DNA of 64,000 nt from Lentzea guizhouensis (GTDB lineage: Bacteria > Actinomycetota > Actinomycetes > Mycobacteriales > Pseudonocardiaceae), in contig NZ_CP016793.1 of the NCBI RefSeq assembly GCF_001701025.1, positions 1,922,001 through 1,986,000 of the forward strand, in the 5' to 3' direction. This document shows positions 52,760 through 62,548 of this stretch, one piece after another (positions within the stretch are counted from its first letter, which is position 1; each line of letters starts with the position of its first letter). Position numbers and translations under genes: made by a program. Under the pieces are notes generated by a model. The model saw only the letters and a program-made list of their open reading frames with translations. It did not search any database and was not told the origin of the DNA.

Positions 52760-53991
52760 CCGACAAATCCACGCCGGAGAACCCGTGGCCGGTGCGGACG
52801 GTCGCGCGCAAGCTGCTCGACTGGATCAACAGGCTCGGCGAGGTCTGGGTCGAGGGCCAGGTCACGCAGCTCAACGCCCGCAGCTCCACGGCGTTCCTGA
52901 CCCTGCGCGACCCGAGCGTCGACATGTCCATGTCGATCACCGCGAGCTCCGGGATGGTGCGCGAGCTGCAGCTGACCGAGGGCAGCCGGGTGATCGTGCA
53001 CGGCAAGATCAGCTTCTACCCGAACCGCGGCACGCTCTCGTTGCGCGCCGACGAGATCCGCGCGGTCGGCATCGGTGAGCTGCTCGCCCGCATCGAACGG
53101 CTGCGCAAGCTGCTGCACGCCGAGGGCCTGTTCGACCCGCGCCGCAAGCGCAGGCCGCCGTTCCTGCCGCAGAAGATCGGACTCGTCACCGGACGCGCCT
53201 CCGCCGCCGAGCGCGACGTGCTGACGAACGCGCGGAACCGTTGGCCCGGCGCGCACTTCCGCGTCATCAACGTCGCCGTGCAGGGCCCGACCGCGGTCAC
53301 CCAGGTGATGACCGCACTGTCCACTTTGGACCGCGACCCGGAGTGCGACGTGATCATCATCGCCCGCGGCGGCGGCAGCGTGGAGGACCTGCTGCCGTTC
53401 TCCGACGAGGCGATGTGCCGCGCGGTCGCGTCGTGCCGCACGCCGGTGCTGTCCGCGATCGGGCACGAACCGGACACCCCGCTCATTGACCACGTCGCTG
53501 ACGTGCGTTGTTCGACTCCCACCGACGCGGGCAAACGGGTGGTTCCCGACGTCGCCGAGGAGAGTGAACGGGTCCGGCAGATGCGCGACCGCGGCCGGCG
53601 CGCGCTGCACGGCTGGGTCGACCGCGAACGCCGCCTGCTCGACCAGCTGCGCTCACGACCTGTGCTTTCGGACCCGTACGGTCCGCTCGACCGCAGGGCC
53701 GAAGAGGTGAACCGGATGCGCGAGCAGGGTCGGCGGGCCGTCACGCAACGTCTCGACCGCGAGGACGTCCACCTCTCCGGGACGAAAGCCCGCTTGACGA
53801 CCCTCGGACCAGCCGCCACGCTGGCCCGCGGATATGCCGTTGTGCAGCTCGTCACACCCGACGGGCCGGACGGCGTGTTGCGGTCTGTGACGGACGCCCC
53901 GAGCGGAACACAGCTGCGGGTACGCGTCGTTGACGGAGCAGTGCGAGCAGTGGTCACTGATTCGGGAGGGGGAGGTACCGATGATGCGTGA
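52756..53991 (+). CDS. xseA: Exodeoxyribonuclease VII large subunit
   Basis: A 411-aa nuclease subunit degrading single-stranded DNA. The N-terminal OB-fold ([23 protein letters not shown]), the catalytic domain with [43 protein letters not shown] and [24 protein letters not shown] strands, and the C-terminal coiled coil ending in LARGYAVV are complete. The GTG at 52756 overlaps the preceding stop. Coupled through an intervening ORF to xseB. Confidence 0.95.
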   Translation: MTDKSTPENPWPVRTVARKLLDWINRLGEVWVEGQVTQLNARSSTAFLTLRDPSVDMSMSITASSGMVRELQLTEGSRVIVHGKISFYPNRGTLSLRADEIRAVGIGELLARIERLRKLLHAEGLFDPRRKRRPPFLPQKIGLVTGRASAAERDVLTNARNRWPGAHFRVINVAVQGPTAVTQVMTALSTLDRDPECDVIIIARGGGSVEDLLPFSDEAMCRAVASCRTPVLSAIGHEPDTPLIDHVADVRCSTPTDAGKRVVPDVAEESERVRQMRDRGRRALHGWVDRERRLLDQLRSRPVLSDPYGPLDRRAEEVNRMREQGRRAVTQRLDREDVHLSGTKARLTTLGPAATLARGYAVVQLVTPDGPDGVLRSVTDAPSGTQLRVRVVDGAVRAVVTDSGGGGTDDA

Positions 53992-54325
53992 TGCCGTGTT
54001 CCTGCCCCTGACGATGGAGGCGGCCGGTGAGTGCGCGTCCGGGCTGCAGACCTTGGCGGAGGCGGCGAACAAGGCCGCCGCGGCGTGCTGGACCGAGCTG
54101 GTGGGCGCCTGCGACCCGCCCAGCCGCCGCACGCTGATCCTCACGCTGCACGACCTGAGCGAGGCGACGGCGGGCACGGTGCAGTACCGGCGCGTCGCGG
54201 AGGCCGAGGCGCTCATCGACGAGGCGGTGCGAGAGGGTGACGGCGAGGAGTTCGCGGAGGCGCTGGTCGGGTACGACCTGGCCGTCGCGACCGTGCTGAG
54301 CCGCCTGAGGAGCCAGTCCGCGTGA
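53981..54325 (+). CDS. Unknown helical protein between xseA and xseB
   Basis: A 114-aa soluble, mostly alpha-helical acidic protein ([59 protein letters not shown]). I recognise no family. Its start at 53981 has GGAGG five bases upstream and overlaps the xseA 3' end by 11 bases; its stop overlaps xseB (GTGA). It is thus firmly in the exonuclease VII operon, although xseA and xseB are usually adjacent. A role as an accessory subunit or regulator is only an inference. Confidence 0.7.
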   Translation: MMRDAVFLPLTMEAAGECASGLQTLAEAANKAAAACWTELVGACDPPSRRTLILTLHDLSEATAGTVQYRRVAEAEALIDEAVREGDGEEFAEALVGYDLAVATVLSRLRSQSA

Positions 54326-54564
54326 GTTCGGAAACGCAACAGGAAGCCACCCAGAGGGAAACACTGGGTTACGAAGCCGCCCGCGACGAGCTGGTCGAGG
54401 TGGTCCGCAAGCTGGAGGCCGGTGGCCTGTCGCTGGAGGACTCGCTCGCGCTCTGGGAACGCGGTGAGCAGCTCGCCAAGACGTGTGAGCAGCATCTCGC
54501 CGGTGCGCGCGAGCGAATCGATGCAGCTCTCGCTGTGGTCGAGGAGGACGTTTCGCAGGCGTGA
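54322..54564 (+). CDS. xseB: Exodeoxyribonuclease VII small subunit
   Basis: An 80-aa coiled-coil subunit. The family sequence [20 protein letters not shown], then [21 protein letters not shown], is nearly consensus. GTG at 54322 overlaps the upstream stop. It binds XseA to form the active nuclease. Confidence 0.94.
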   Translation: MSSETQQEATQRETLGYEAARDELVEVVRKLEAGGLSLEDSLALWERGEQLAKTCEQHLAGARERIDAALAVVEEDVSQA

Positions 54565-54631
54565 TCCCGTGCAAGGATTCAGATTGCCGATCACAAACCC
54601 GGCACGCTGAGTAGTCGCATGGAGGCGCGCA

Positions 54632-55672
54632 ATGGTGAACACCCCCGCGGAACGACGTCGCGAAGCCCCGGACCGGAACCTGGCGCTGGAGCTCGTGCGC
54701 GTCACCGAGGCCGCGGCCATGGCCGCCGGCCGGTGGGTGGGACGCGGCGACAAGAACGGCGGTGACGGCGCCGCGGTCGACGCGATGCGCAAGCTGATCC
54801 ACACCGTGTCGATGCGCGGTGTCGTCGTGATCGGCGAGGGCGAGAAGGACGAGGCGCCCATGCTGTTCAACGGCGAGGAGGTCGGCAACGGCGAAGGCCC
54901 CGAGTGCGACGTCGCGGTCGACCCGATCGACGGCACCACGCTGATGGCCAAGGGCATGCCGAACGCGCTGGCCGTGCTCGCGGTGGCCGAGCGCGGGGCG
55001 ATGTTCGACCCGTCCGCCGTGTTCTACATGGAGAAGCTGGCCGTGGGCCCGGAGGCGGCCGACGTCATCGACATCTCCGCGCCGCTCGCGGAGAACATCC
55101 GCCGGGTCGCGAAGGCCAAGCACAGCGACGTGTCCGACGTGAACGTCTGCATCCTCGACCGGCCCCGGCACGAGAAGATCGTGCAGGAGGTCCGGGCGGC
55201 CGGTGCCCGCATCCACTTCATCTCCGACGGCGACGTGGCGGGGGCGATCGCGGCGGCCAGGCCCACCTCGGGCGTGGACATGCTCGTGGGCATCGGCGGC
55301 ACGCCGGAGGGCATCATCGCGGCGGCGGCGCTGAAGTGCGTCGGTGGCGCGATCCAGGGCCGGCTGTGGCCCAAGGACGACGAGGAGCGCGAGAAGGCGA
55401 TCGGCGCGGGCCACGACCTGTCCCGCGTGCTCACGACGAACGACCTCGTCTCGGGCGACAACGTCTTCTTCTGCGCGACCGGCGTGACCGACGGCGACCT
55501 GCTGCGCGGCGTGCACTACCGCGCGGGCGGCTGCACGACCCAGTCGATCGTCATGCGGTCGAAGTCCGGCACCGTGCGCATGATCGACGGGTTCCACAGC
55601 CTGCACAAGCTGCGGGAATACGCCAGCGTCGACTTCGACTTCCCCGAGCACGTGCAGCAGCCGCTGCCGTGA
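54632..55672 (+). CDS. glpX: Class II fructose-1,6-bisphosphatase
   Basis: A 346-aa metal-dependent phosphatase of gluconeogenesis acting on fructose 1,6-bisphosphate. Family motifs are [32 protein letters not shown], the metal/phosphate site [12 protein letters not shown] (about residues 96-107) and [17 protein letters not shown]. The ATG at 54632 has GGAGG six bases upstream. M. tuberculosis has glpX near fum and xseAB, as here. It is the main FBPase of actinobacteria. Confidence 0.95.
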   Translation: MVNTPAERRREAPDRNLALELVRVTEAAAMAAGRWVGRGDKNGGDGAAVDAMRKLIHTVSMRGVVVIGEGEKDEAPMLFNGEEVGNGEGPECDVAVDPIDGTTLMAKGMPNALAVLAVAERGAMFDPSAVFYMEKLAVGPEAADVIDISAPLAENIRRVAKAKHSDVSDVNVCILDRPRHEKIVQEVRAAGARIHFISDGDVAGAIAAARPTSGVDMLVGIGGTPEGIIAAAALKCVGGAIQGRLWPKDDEEREKAIGAGHDLSRVLTTNDLVSGDNVFFCATGVTDGDLLRGVHYRAGGCTTQSIVMRSKSGTVRMIDGFHSLHKLREYASVDFDFPEHVQQPLP

Positions 55673-55683
55673 CGTCGCATTCA

Positions 55684-55788
55684 CTGTGAACTGTGAACGC
55701 TCGGTAACCAGACGAGTGACCCTAGTGACAGTGTGACCTCCGTCCTTAGTTTCGCTCCTGACCCCGGCAACCCTGCGCCGGGTTCAGG
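55684..55788 (+). promoter_or_regulatory. Repeat-rich leader of the secreted protease gene
   Basis: The heptamer CTGTGAA is tandemly doubled (55684-55690, 55691-55697), and GTGAC occurs three times at 8-9 base steps (55716, 55725, 55733), which could be a regulator array near the promoter. Downstream, CCTGACCCCGGC / GCCGGGTTCAGG (55757-55768, 55777-55788) forms a 12-bp hairpin with one mismatch, directly before the AAAGGA ribosome-binding site. Confidence 0.45.
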
Positions 55789-55802
55789 AAAGGAACTCAA
55801 CG

Positions 55803-56573
55803 ATGAGGGCACGTTCGTTGTTCTCCGCAGTCGTCGTGGCCGCGGGCGCTCTGCTCGCCTCGGCCGTCTCGGCGACGGCGGCCCCGACCCCCACCGCTGA
55901 CGGCGAGGTCTCGCCGATGATCGTGGGTGGCGGCAACGCGACCCAGGTCTACTCCTGGATGGTCTCCCTGCAGAGCACCTCCGGAAGCCACTTCTGCGGT
56001 GGCACGTTGATCAAGGCCAACTGGGTCGTGACGGCGAAGCACTGCGTCCAGGGCTCGTCGGCGGCGTCGGTCCGCACGCGCATCGGCACGACCAACCGCA
56101 CCAGCGGCGGCACGGTCACCGGCGCGTCCCGGATCGTCAACCACCCGTCGGCCGACCTGGCGCTGGTGCAGCTCAACACCTCGGTCAGCCAGGCGCCCGC
56201 CGCCGTGTCGGCCGCATCCGGCCCGGTCGGCACCGCCACCCGCATCATCGGCTGGGGCCAGACCTGCCCGACCCGCGGCTGCGGTGGCGCTCCGATCACC
56301 CTGCAGGAGCTGAACACGTCGATCGTGACGGACAGCCGTTGCGCCGGCATCAGCGGTGCGTCGGAGATCTGCACCAACAACACCGGTGGCAACAAGGGCG
56401 CCTGCTACGGCGACTCGGGTGGCCCGCAGGTGAAGTCCGTGAACGGCCGCTGGGAGCTCATCGGCGCGACCAGCCGCTCCGGTGGTGGCGCGACCTGCGC
56501 GACCGCTCCGTCGATCTACGTGGACGTCCCGTACTACCGCTCGTGGATCAGCCAGTACGCCGGTGCCGTCTAA
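55803..56573 (+). CDS. Secreted trypsin-like serine protease (S1 family)
   Basis: A 256-aa preproprotein. The signal peptide [20 protein letters not shown] ends around SATAAP, then a short propeptide precedes the mature start IVGGGNATQ (about residue 40). Catalytic residues are His in VVTAKHCV (AKHC instead of the common AAHC), Asp in SADLALVQL and Ser in GDSGGP (about residue 204). The cysteines can pair as in bacterial trypsins. The ATG is at 55803 after AAAGGAACTCAACG. Extracellular protein turnover is likely; activation needs removal of the propeptide. Confidence 0.93.
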   Translation: MRARSLFSAVVVAAGALLASAVSATAAPTPTADGEVSPMIVGGGNATQVYSWMVSLQSTSGSHFCGGTLIKANWVVTAKHCVQGSSAASVRTRIGTTNRTSGGTVTGASRIVNHPSADLALVQLNTSVSQAPAAVSAASGPVGTATRIIGWGQTCPTRGCGGAPITLQELNTSIVTDSRCAGISGASEICTNNTGGNKGACYGDSGGPQVKSVNGRWELIGATSRSGGGATCATAPSIYVDVPYYRSWISQYAGAV

Positions 56574-56608
56574 ACCCTGTAGTCGCTGACGGCCAGTAAA
56601 CGCATTCC

Positions 56609-56647
56609 GAAGGCCCGTCTTCCATTCGTTATGGGAGGCGGGCCTTC
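56609..56647 (+). terminator. Terminator after the protease gene
   Basis: GAAGGCCCG (56609-56617) pairs with CGGGCCTTC (56639-56647); the stem can extend inward (TCTTCC / GGGAGG). It lies 35 bases past the protease stop. Confidence 0.7.
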
Positions 56648-56716
56648 CGCGTTGCAACCCCGGTGATCCCCCCGTCGTCTACATCGACAAGGGATCCAAC
56701 ACAGGGGGTGTGTGCG

Positions 56717-57232
56717 ATGCGGATGCTGATTGCGGCGGTCGCGTTGATGTCGGTGGCGGGGTGCGCTTCTGGCGCGGTGCAGGCGGATCCGCAGACTCCT
56801 CCCCCGGCGGTTTCCTCATCCACACCGACGTCTTCGTCCACGCCGCCGCCTCCTCCCCCGCCGCCACCGCCGGTCGTGAAGCCCACGCCGTGCGAGATCA
56901 GCGACGGCGCGTGCATCCAGCTCTCCACGAACCAGACCTGGCTCGTGCAGGGCGACAAGATCACCTACGGCCCGGTGCCGATCACCCACGGCCGCAAGGG
57001 CCACGAGACGCCGGTCGGGAAGTTCCCGGTGCTGTGGAAGGTGAAGGACGACTGGAGCATCCCGTACAACGGGCCGATGCCGTGGTCGACCTACTTCACC
57101 AGCGGCGGCATCGCGTTCCACGAGGGATCGCTGACCGAGCTCTCACACGGGTGCATCCACCTGGCGCCGGCGGCGGCTCAGCACTACTTCACCACCCTCG
57201 CCGTCGGCGACATGGTGCAGGTCGTCGCCTGA
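56717..57232 (+). CDS. L,D-transpeptidase (YkuD domain) lipoprotein
   Basis: A 171-aa exported protein. The lipoprotein signal MRMLIAAVALMSVAGC gives a lipobox VAGC; a Pro/Ser/Thr-rich linker with a run of ten prolines (about residues 40-52) spans the wall. The YkuD domain shows WLVQGDKITYGPVPITHGRKG, GIAFHEGS and the active-site LSHGCIHL (Cys nucleophile). ATG 56717 has AGGGGG eight bases upstream. Such enzymes form 3-3 crosslinks in peptidoglycan or attach proteins to it. The next gene is a paralog. Confidence 0.85.
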   Translation: MRMLIAAVALMSVAGCASGAVQADPQTPPPAVSSSTPTSSSTPPPPPPPPPPVVKPTPCEISDGACIQLSTNQTWLVQGDKITYGPVPITHGRKGHETPVGKFPVLWKVKDDWSIPYNGPMPWSTYFTSGGIAFHEGSLTELSHGCIHLAPAAAQHYFTTLAVGDMVQVVA

Positions 57233-57295
57233 TTGCTTCCGCCGGTGATTGAAGTCACCGCGCAGTGGTTATCCCATCACCGAGGGGTGATGAGG

Positions 57296-57715
57296 ATGCG
57301 AGTTCTGATCACGACGGTGCTCCTGCTCCTCGGTTTCGCGGCAACTGCCGCGCCCGCCCAGGCTTTGGCGGGATGCACCGTCTACAACGGAGCGTGCCTG
57401 GAGAAGCACTCGAACCTGGCGTGGCTGGTCTACAACGGACAGACGAGCTACGGCCCGGTGAAGGTGAGTCACGGCAAACCGGGGTACGAGACCCCGGTCG
57501 GCACGTTCTCGGTGTTGCGCAAGGTGAAGAACGACTGGAGTGTCCCCTACAACGGACCGATGCCGAACGCGGTGTACTTCACCACGACCGGTATCGCGTT
57601 CCACCAGGGCGACACGGCTGTCCAGTCGCACGGGTGCATCCGCATGACGCTTGATGCATCCCAGGTGTTCTACGACAACCTGATTGTCGGCGAGAAGGTC
57701 CAGGTGCTGCCGTAG
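57296..57715 (+). CDS. L,D-transpeptidase (YkuD domain), secreted paralog
   Basis: A 139-aa secreted protein. The signal peptide MRVLITTVLLLLGFAATAAP ends near AQALAG; the domain has WLVYNGQTSYGPVKVSHGKPG, GIAFHQGD and active-site QSHGCIRM. The start ATG 57296 has GAGGGG eight bases upstream; ATG 57290 is possible. It lacks the lipobox and proline linker of the upstream copy but matches it through the core (VKNDWSVPYNGPMP against VKDDWSIPYNGPMP), pointing to a tandem duplication. Confidence 0.85.
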   Translation: MRVLITTVLLLLGFAATAAPAQALAGCTVYNGACLEKHSNLAWLVYNGQTSYGPVKVSHGKPGYETPVGTFSVLRKVKNDWSVPYNGPMPNAVYFTTTGIAFHQGDTAVQSHGCIRMTLDASQVFYDNLIVGEKVQVLP

Positions 57716-57728
57716 TCCAGGCACCACC

Positions 57729-58466
57729 TCAACCGATGGCTGCCCACCAGCTGCCGTTGTCGCGTCCCAGCACGGAGGCGCGGCCCGCCAGCCCGGTGGG
57801 CAGCCAGCCTGCCAGCCGTTCGAGCTCCTCGCCCGCCAGGACCAGCGCGGTCTCCTCGTTGAGCGCGAGGTCGTCGAGCAGCGCCGGGATCTCCACCCTG
57901 CTGAAGTCCACATCGGACACCAGCCGGCCGGGGGTGGCGAGGTTGGGCCTGACCGCCCGCCAGCCCTCGAAGCCCTCCCACGCGAGCTCGTCCGCGTCGA
58001 GCGGGAACTCCTCGATCTTGGGTGACACGAGCGCGACCGTTCCGCCGAACCGCTTCGCCAGCGTGTCCAGCCGGCGCGGGTGTGCCAGGTCGTCCGGCTT
58101 CCTGTTGGTGCGCCGGTATTCCACGCCGAGCCGCCTGGCCACCCGGTCCACCGCCGCGTGCACGCCGTCCTCCAGCGCCGCCACCACCAGCTCCACGTCG
58201 CGGGTGGTGTTGAGCGCGTCCGGCAGCGCCAGCTGCACGACCGCGAAGCCCGGCGTGAACGCGACGTCCGGCACCAGCCGCTCCGGCAACGTCAGCTCGA
58301 CCAGCACGTCACCGCCCCAGCGCGCCGTGTCGACCGCCGCGTTCACCCGGCGTTCGACCAGGTCGGCGAGCGGCTGCCAGTACACCGTGCGCGGCCGCTC
58401 CCGCGTCGTCGGCCCGACCCACCACGGCATGCCGGGCACCACGTCGGCCCAGAAAACGTGAATCAC
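57729..58466 (-). CDS. Conserved hypothetical protein
   Basis: A 245-aa soluble protein beginning MIHVFWADVVPGMPWWVGPT, with ERPRTVYWQPLADLVERRV, LTLPERLVPDVAF and a C-terminal WWAAIG. I do not recognise the family; the composition suggests an alpha/beta cytoplasmic protein. GTG at 58466 follows GGGGGA. It lies downstream of the amino-acid dehydrogenase gene on the same strand with a 134-base gap, so co-transcription is uncertain. Confidence 0.65.
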   Translation of the reverse strand: MIHVFWADVVPGMPWWVGPTTRERPRTVYWQPLADLVERRVNAAVDTARWGGDVLVELTLPERLVPDVAFTPGFAVVQLALPDALNTTRDVELVVAALEDGVHAAVDRVARRLGVEYRRTNRKPDDLAHPRRLDTLAKRFGGTVALVSPKIEEFPLDADELAWEGFEGWRAVRPNLATPGRLVSDVDFSRVEIPALLDDLALNEETALVLAGEELERLAGWLPTGLAGRASVLGRDNGSWWAAIG

Positions 58467-58600
58467 AGATCCCCCAGGGGTTGCTCGCTGCGCGTCCCCC
58501 TGACACGCACAACCCGTCATTTGGATCCAGGGTACTGGGCAGCGCCAGCGCCGATCCCGGCTTGCTCCCACCGCGGGACCGGCACCGGTCTGCCACGGCG

Positions 58601-59533
58601 TCAGGCGAGCAAGCGGCGCACCGTCCCGGCAATGGCGTCCACGCGCTCGAGCGCCGACTCGTGGTCCAGGCCCTCGTCCTCCCGGGCGAGCGTGTAGACC
58701 ACCCCGCCCGCGCTGGCCACGTGGTCCGGCACCCACACGATCCCGCGTTCGGCCAGCAGGCCCGCGACCGAGTCGTCGGTGAGCTGGTTGTTCGCCGGCC
58801 CCACGACCAGCCGGACGTCCAGCGCCCGCACGACCTCCGGGCTGAGCACCCCGCCGACCGCCGCGGGCACCAGCACGTCGGCGCTCGTCGTGTACGCCTC
58901 CTCCGGCGCCACCCAGCCGAACTCGTCCGTCCGCCTGCTCCCGTCCACATCGGACACCAGCACGTCCGCTCCCGGCAGCCCGCGCGCGACCAGCTCACCG
59001 ACCGAGCCGAACCCGCTGATCACGACCTTCTTGCCGGTCAGGTCCGCGCTGCCGAACACCTTCTCCGCCGCCGCACCCAACGCCGCCAGCACCCCGCGCG
59101 CCGTCGGACCGCTCGACGAGCCCGTGCCGCCGTGCTCCTCCGGCAGGCAGTAGGCGTGCGGGGTGAGCTCGCGCAGCACCACCATGTCGTCCGGCCCGGT
59201 GCCGACGTCCGGGCCCGCCTGGTACTGCCCGCCGAAGGAGTTGATCAGGTCGGCGTGGTCGAGCAGCACCGCGCGCCGCAGCTCGGGCGTGAGCGGCCGG
59301 TCGACCACGATGACGCTCTTGGCACCGCCGTGCGCGATCCCGGCCGCCGCGCACTTGAGCGTCATCGCCTTCGACAGCCGCAGCACGTCCGTGACGGCGT
59401 CGTTGATCGTCGGATACGCCTTCATCCGGCAGCCGCCGACCGCCGGGCCCGCCTCACTGGAGTGGATGGCGACCATCGTGGTCATCCCCGAGCGCCGGCC
59501 GGTGCGCACGACCAGCTGTTCGTGTTCCCACAT
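58601..59533 (-). CDS. Glu/Leu/Phe/Val dehydrogenase family enzyme (probable valine/leucine dehydrogenase)
   Basis: A 310-aa NAD-dependent amino-acid dehydrogenase, slightly short for the family. Substrate domain motifs GPAVGGCRMKAY and LKCAAAGIAHGGAKSVI (catalytic Lys) and PDVGTGPDDM are present; the Rossmann motif is ISGFGSVGELVARGL. It deaminates branched-chain amino acids to oxo acids. ATG at 59533 has GGAGG seven bases upstream. It diverges from an Lrp-type regulator, its likely controller. Confidence 0.85.
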   Translation of the reverse strand: MWEHEQLVVRTGRRSGMTTMVAIHSSEAGPAVGGCRMKAYPTINDAVTDVLRLSKAMTLKCAAAGIAHGGAKSVIVVDRPLTPELRRAVLLDHADLINSFGGQYQAGPDVGTGPDDMVVLRELTPHAYCLPEEHGGTGSSSGPTARGVLAALGAAAEKVFGSADLTGKKVVISGFGSVGELVARGLPGADVLVSDVDGSRRTDEFGWVAPEEAYTTSADVLVPAAVGGVLSPEVVRALDVRLVVGPANNQLTDDSVAGLLAERGIVWVPDHVASAGGVVYTLAREDEGLDHESALERVDAIAGTVRRLLA

Positions 59534-59643
59534 CTTGCGTCCTCCCCGAACTTCCGCCAGCTTCAGTGAGCGAAGTTAGGCTGATGACCATGGTTGCGGG
59601 CGCCTGGTCGAACGTTGTTCGGCAGGCCGGTCCAAGGAGCGGG

Positions 59644-60099
59644 ATGGACGAACTTGATTCGGCGATCGTGCGGGAACTGCAGCGCGATGCCCGGCAGTCG
59701 AACCGCGACATCGCCCGCAAGGTCGGCGTGGCGCCCTCGACGTGCCTGGAGCGCACCCGGCTGCTGCGCGAGCGCGGGGTGATCCGCGGCTACCACGCCG
59801 ACATCAACCCGATCGCGCTCAACCGCTCGGTCCAGGCACTGGTGTCGGTGCAGGTGCGGCCGCTGAGCCGGGCGGTGATCGACGCGTTCAAGAACTTCGC
59901 CGCGGGACTGCCGGAGGTGCAGTCGGTGTTCGTGATGGCGGGCAGCGACGACTTCGTGATCCACGTCAGCGCGCAGGACAACGAGCACCTGCACGCGTTC
60001 CTGGTGGACCGGCTGAGCCAGCGCAAGGAGATCGTCGGGTTCCGGACGTCGATCATCTTCCAGGCCATCGCGAAGCACGACCCGGCGCCGCTGCCGTAG
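59644..60099 (+). CDS. Lrp/AsnC family transcriptional regulator
   Basis: A 151-aa regulator. The N-terminal HTH is DELDSAIVRELQRDARQSNR with DIARKVGVAPSTCLERTRLL, followed by the RAM ligand-binding domain (VSVQVRPLSRAVIDAFKNFA, SVFVMAGSDDFVIHV). The ATG at 59644 (MDELDS) has AAGGAG four bases upstream; the frame extends to 59566 but the extra residues are unlike the family. It probably senses an amino acid and controls the divergent dehydrogenase gene; 59534-59643 is the shared promoter. Confidence 0.92.
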   Translation: MDELDSAIVRELQRDARQSNRDIARKVGVAPSTCLERTRLLRERGVIRGYHADINPIALNRSVQALVSVQVRPLSRAVIDAFKNFAAGLPEVQSVFVMAGSDDFVIHVSAQDNEHLHAFLVDRLSQRKEIVGFRTSIIFQAIAKHDPAPLP

Positions 60100-60119
60100 C
60101 GGCGCCGGGTGCGCACGGA

Positions 60120-61088
60120 TCAGCCCGCGTTGCTGGAGTGCCCCGGGAACAGGTGAGCGCCGGGGTTGAGCGCCACGGCGATGTTGTTGACCGCCGTCGC
60201 CGCCTCGCCGAAGCCGGTCGCGATCAGCTTGACCTTGCCGGGGTACTGGGCGACGTCACCGGCCGCGTAGACCCGCTCGATCTTGGTCTGCATGGTGGTG
60301 TCGACGACGACCGCGCGGTGGTCCAGCTCGAGACCCCACGACTCGATCGGGCCGAGGTCGGCGGTGAAGCCGAGCGCGGCGACGACCGCCTGTGCCGGCA
60401 GGGTCTTGACGTCCTCGCCCTTGACCTTGACGTCCACTTCGGACAGCGGCGTGCCGCGCAGTGCGAGCACCTCGGCGTCGGTGATGATCTCGATGCCGAG
60501 CTCGCGGACCTGGCGCACGGTGGCGGCGTGGGCGCGGAAGTTCGCCCTGCGGTGCACCAGCGTGACGCTCGCGGCGATCGGGTGCAGGGCCAGCGCCCAG
60601 TCGAACGCGGAGTCGCCGCCGCCGACGATGACGACGTGCTGGTCGGCGTGTTCGGCGAGCACCGGGACGAAGTGCACCATGCCGCGCCCCAGCCAGCCGT
60701 CGCCGGCGGGCAGCGGGCGCGGGTTGAACTCGCCCATGCCGGCGGTGATGAGCACAGCGCCGGCGGTGATCGTGGTGCCGTCCGCGAGGCCGACCCGCAG
60801 TCCGTCCTCAGTGGACTCACAGGTGCGCGCCTGGCGGCCCAGCAGGTAGGTGGGCCGGTACTGCCCCGCCTGCTCGACGAGGCCGTTGACGAGGTCGCGC
60901 CCGCGGATGGCGGGGAAGCCCGCCACGTCGAAAATCATCTTCTCCGGATACATCGCGGTCACCTGGCCGCCCGGCTCTGGCAGGGCGTCGACGAGTGCGA
61001 CCTTCAGTTCCCGGAAGCCTGCGTAGTAAGCGGCGAACAACCCCGTGGGACCAGCGCCCACGATGAGGAGGTCGACGTCACGCTCCAT
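60120..61088 (-). CDS. Ferredoxin-NADP reductase, thioredoxin-reductase-like type
   Basis: A 322-aa flavoprotein. The FAD motif is LLIVGAGPTGLFAAYYAG, the NADPH motif VVIVGGGDSAFDWALAL, and AGDVAQYPGKVKLIATGFGEAA near the end is typical of this group. The CxxC of thioredoxin reductases is absent (GGGDSAFD follows directly), as in YumC-type ferredoxin-NADP reductases. It could serve the 7Fe ferredoxin encoded at 2032. The ATG at 61088 is divergent from fumC. Start and family are clear; the physiological partner is inferred. Confidence 0.88.
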   Translation of the reverse strand: MERDVDLLIVGAGPTGLFAAYYAGFRELKVALVDALPEPGGQVTAMYPEKMIFDVAGFPAIRGRDLVNGLVEQAGQYRPTYLLGRQARTCESTEDGLRVGLADGTTITAGAVLITAGMGEFNPRPLPAGDGWLGRGMVHFVPVLAEHADQHVVIVGGGDSAFDWALALHPIAASVTLVHRRANFRAHAATVRQVRELGIEIITDAEVLALRGTPLSEVDVKVKGEDVKTLPAQAVVAALGFTADLGPIESWGLELDHRAVVVDTTMQTKIERVYAAGDVAQYPGKVKLIATGFGEAATAVNNIAVALNPGAHLFPGHSSNAG

Positions 61089-61151
61089 GAGTGGTGCCCT
61101 TCTGCCAGTGGTGGGTGGCAGTGCTGTGATCGAGCGTAGAGACTCGGAGGT

Positions 61152-62546
61152 ATGTCTGAACAGGAGTACCGCGTCGAGCACGACACGATGGGCGAGGTCC
61201 GCGTGCCGGTCGACGCATTGTGGCGCGCCCAGACCCAACGCGCGGTCGAGAACTTCCCGATTTCCGGTCGAGGCCTGGAACGCGCCCAGATCCGCGCACT
61301 GGGCCTGCTCAAGGCCGCGGCGGCCCGCGTCAACGCCCGCCTCGGCGTCCTCCCCGACGACGTCGCCGGCGCGATCGCCTCAGCCGCCGACGAGGTCGCC
61401 TCCGGTTCCCACGACGCGCACTTCCCGGTCGACGTGTTCCAGACAGGTTCCGGCACGTCGTCGAACATGAACGCCAACGAGGTCATCGCCACCCTCGCGA
61501 CGCGTTCCCTCGGCCGCGACGTGCACCCGAACGACCACGTCAACGCCTCCCAGTCGTCCAACGACACGTTCCCCACGACCCTGCGCGTGGCCGCCACCGA
61601 AGCCGTGGTGACCGACGTGCTCCCCGCACTGGAACACCTGGAGTCGGTGCTCTCCCGGCGCGCTCTCGAGTGGTCGGACCTGGTCAAGTCCGGCCGCACG
61701 CACCTGATGGACGCCGTACCGGTCACCCTCGGCCAGGAAGCGGGCGCCTGGGCCGCCCAGGTCCGCTACAGCGTCGAACGCCTGAACGCCTCGATCCCGC
61801 GCCTGGCCGAACTGCCGATCGGCGGCACCGCCGTGGGCAGCGGCCTGAACGCTCCCGCGGACTTCGGCGGCCTGGTGGCGGGTGAGCTCGCCTCGGTGAC
61901 CGGCCTGCCGCTGACCGAGGCCCGCGACCACTTCGAGGCCCAGGCCACCCAGGACGGCGTGGTCGAGATCTCCGGCCAGCTCCGCACCACCGCCGTGGCG
62001 CTGTTCAAGATCGCCAACGACCTCCGCTGGCTCGGCTCCGGCCCCCGCACCGGCCTGGGCGAACTCGCCCTCCCCGACCTCCAGCCGGGCTCCTCGATCA
62101 TGCCGGGCAAGGTCAACCCGGTCATCTCCGAGGCCACGATGATGGTGGTCGCCCAGGTCATCGGCAACGACGCCGCAGTCGCCTTCGCGGGCTCCCAGGG
62201 CAACTTCCAGCTGAACGTGATGCTCCCGGTCATCGCCCGCAACGTCCTGGAGTCCTCCCGCCTCCTCGCCGCCGTGGCCCGCCTGCTCGCCGACAAGGTG
62301 CTCGCCGGCGCCGAACCGCAGGTCGAGCAGATGCGGGAGTACGCCGAGTCGTCGCCGTCGATCGTGACGCCGCTGAACCGGTACCTCGGGTACGAGGAGG
62401 CGGCGTCGATCGCCAAGCAGTCGCTGAAGGAGCGCAAGACGATCCGCGCGGTGGTGCTGGAGCGCGGGCACGTGCCTTCGAAGCTGTCGGAGGAGCAGCT
62501 GGACGAGGCGCTGGACGTGCTGCGGATGGCCCGCGGCGGTCGCTGA
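61152..62546 (+). CDS. fumC: Class II fumarate hydratase
   Basis: A 464-aa TCA-cycle enzyme interconverting fumarate and malate. Motifs: [30 protein letters not shown] and the superfamily signature [16 protein letters not shown] (catalytic loop SSIMPGK). The ATG at 61152 shares the 63-base promoter region with the divergent reductase gene. It ends just before a strong terminator. Class II fumarases are iron-free and oxygen-stable. Confidence 0.96.
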   Translation: MSEQEYRVEHDTMGEVRVPVDALWRAQTQRAVENFPISGRGLERAQIRALGLLKAAAARVNARLGVLPDDVAGAIASAADEVASGSHDAHFPVDVFQTGSGTSSNMNANEVIATLATRSLGRDVHPNDHVNASQSSNDTFPTTLRVAATEAVVTDVLPALEHLESVLSRRALEWSDLVKSGRTHLMDAVPVTLGQEAGAWAAQVRYSVERLNASIPRLAELPIGGTAVGSGLNAPADFGGLVAGELASVTGLPLTEARDHFEAQATQDGVVEISGQLRTTAVALFKIANDLRWLGSGPRTGLGELALPDLQPGSSIMPGKVNPVISEATMMVVAQVIGNDAAVAFAGSQGNFQLNVMLPVIARNVLESSRLLAAVARLLADKVLAGAEPQVEQMREYAESSPSIVTPLNRYLGYEEAASIAKQSLKERKTIRAVVLERGHVPSKLSEEQLDEALDVLRMARGGR

Positions 62547-62548
62547 AC

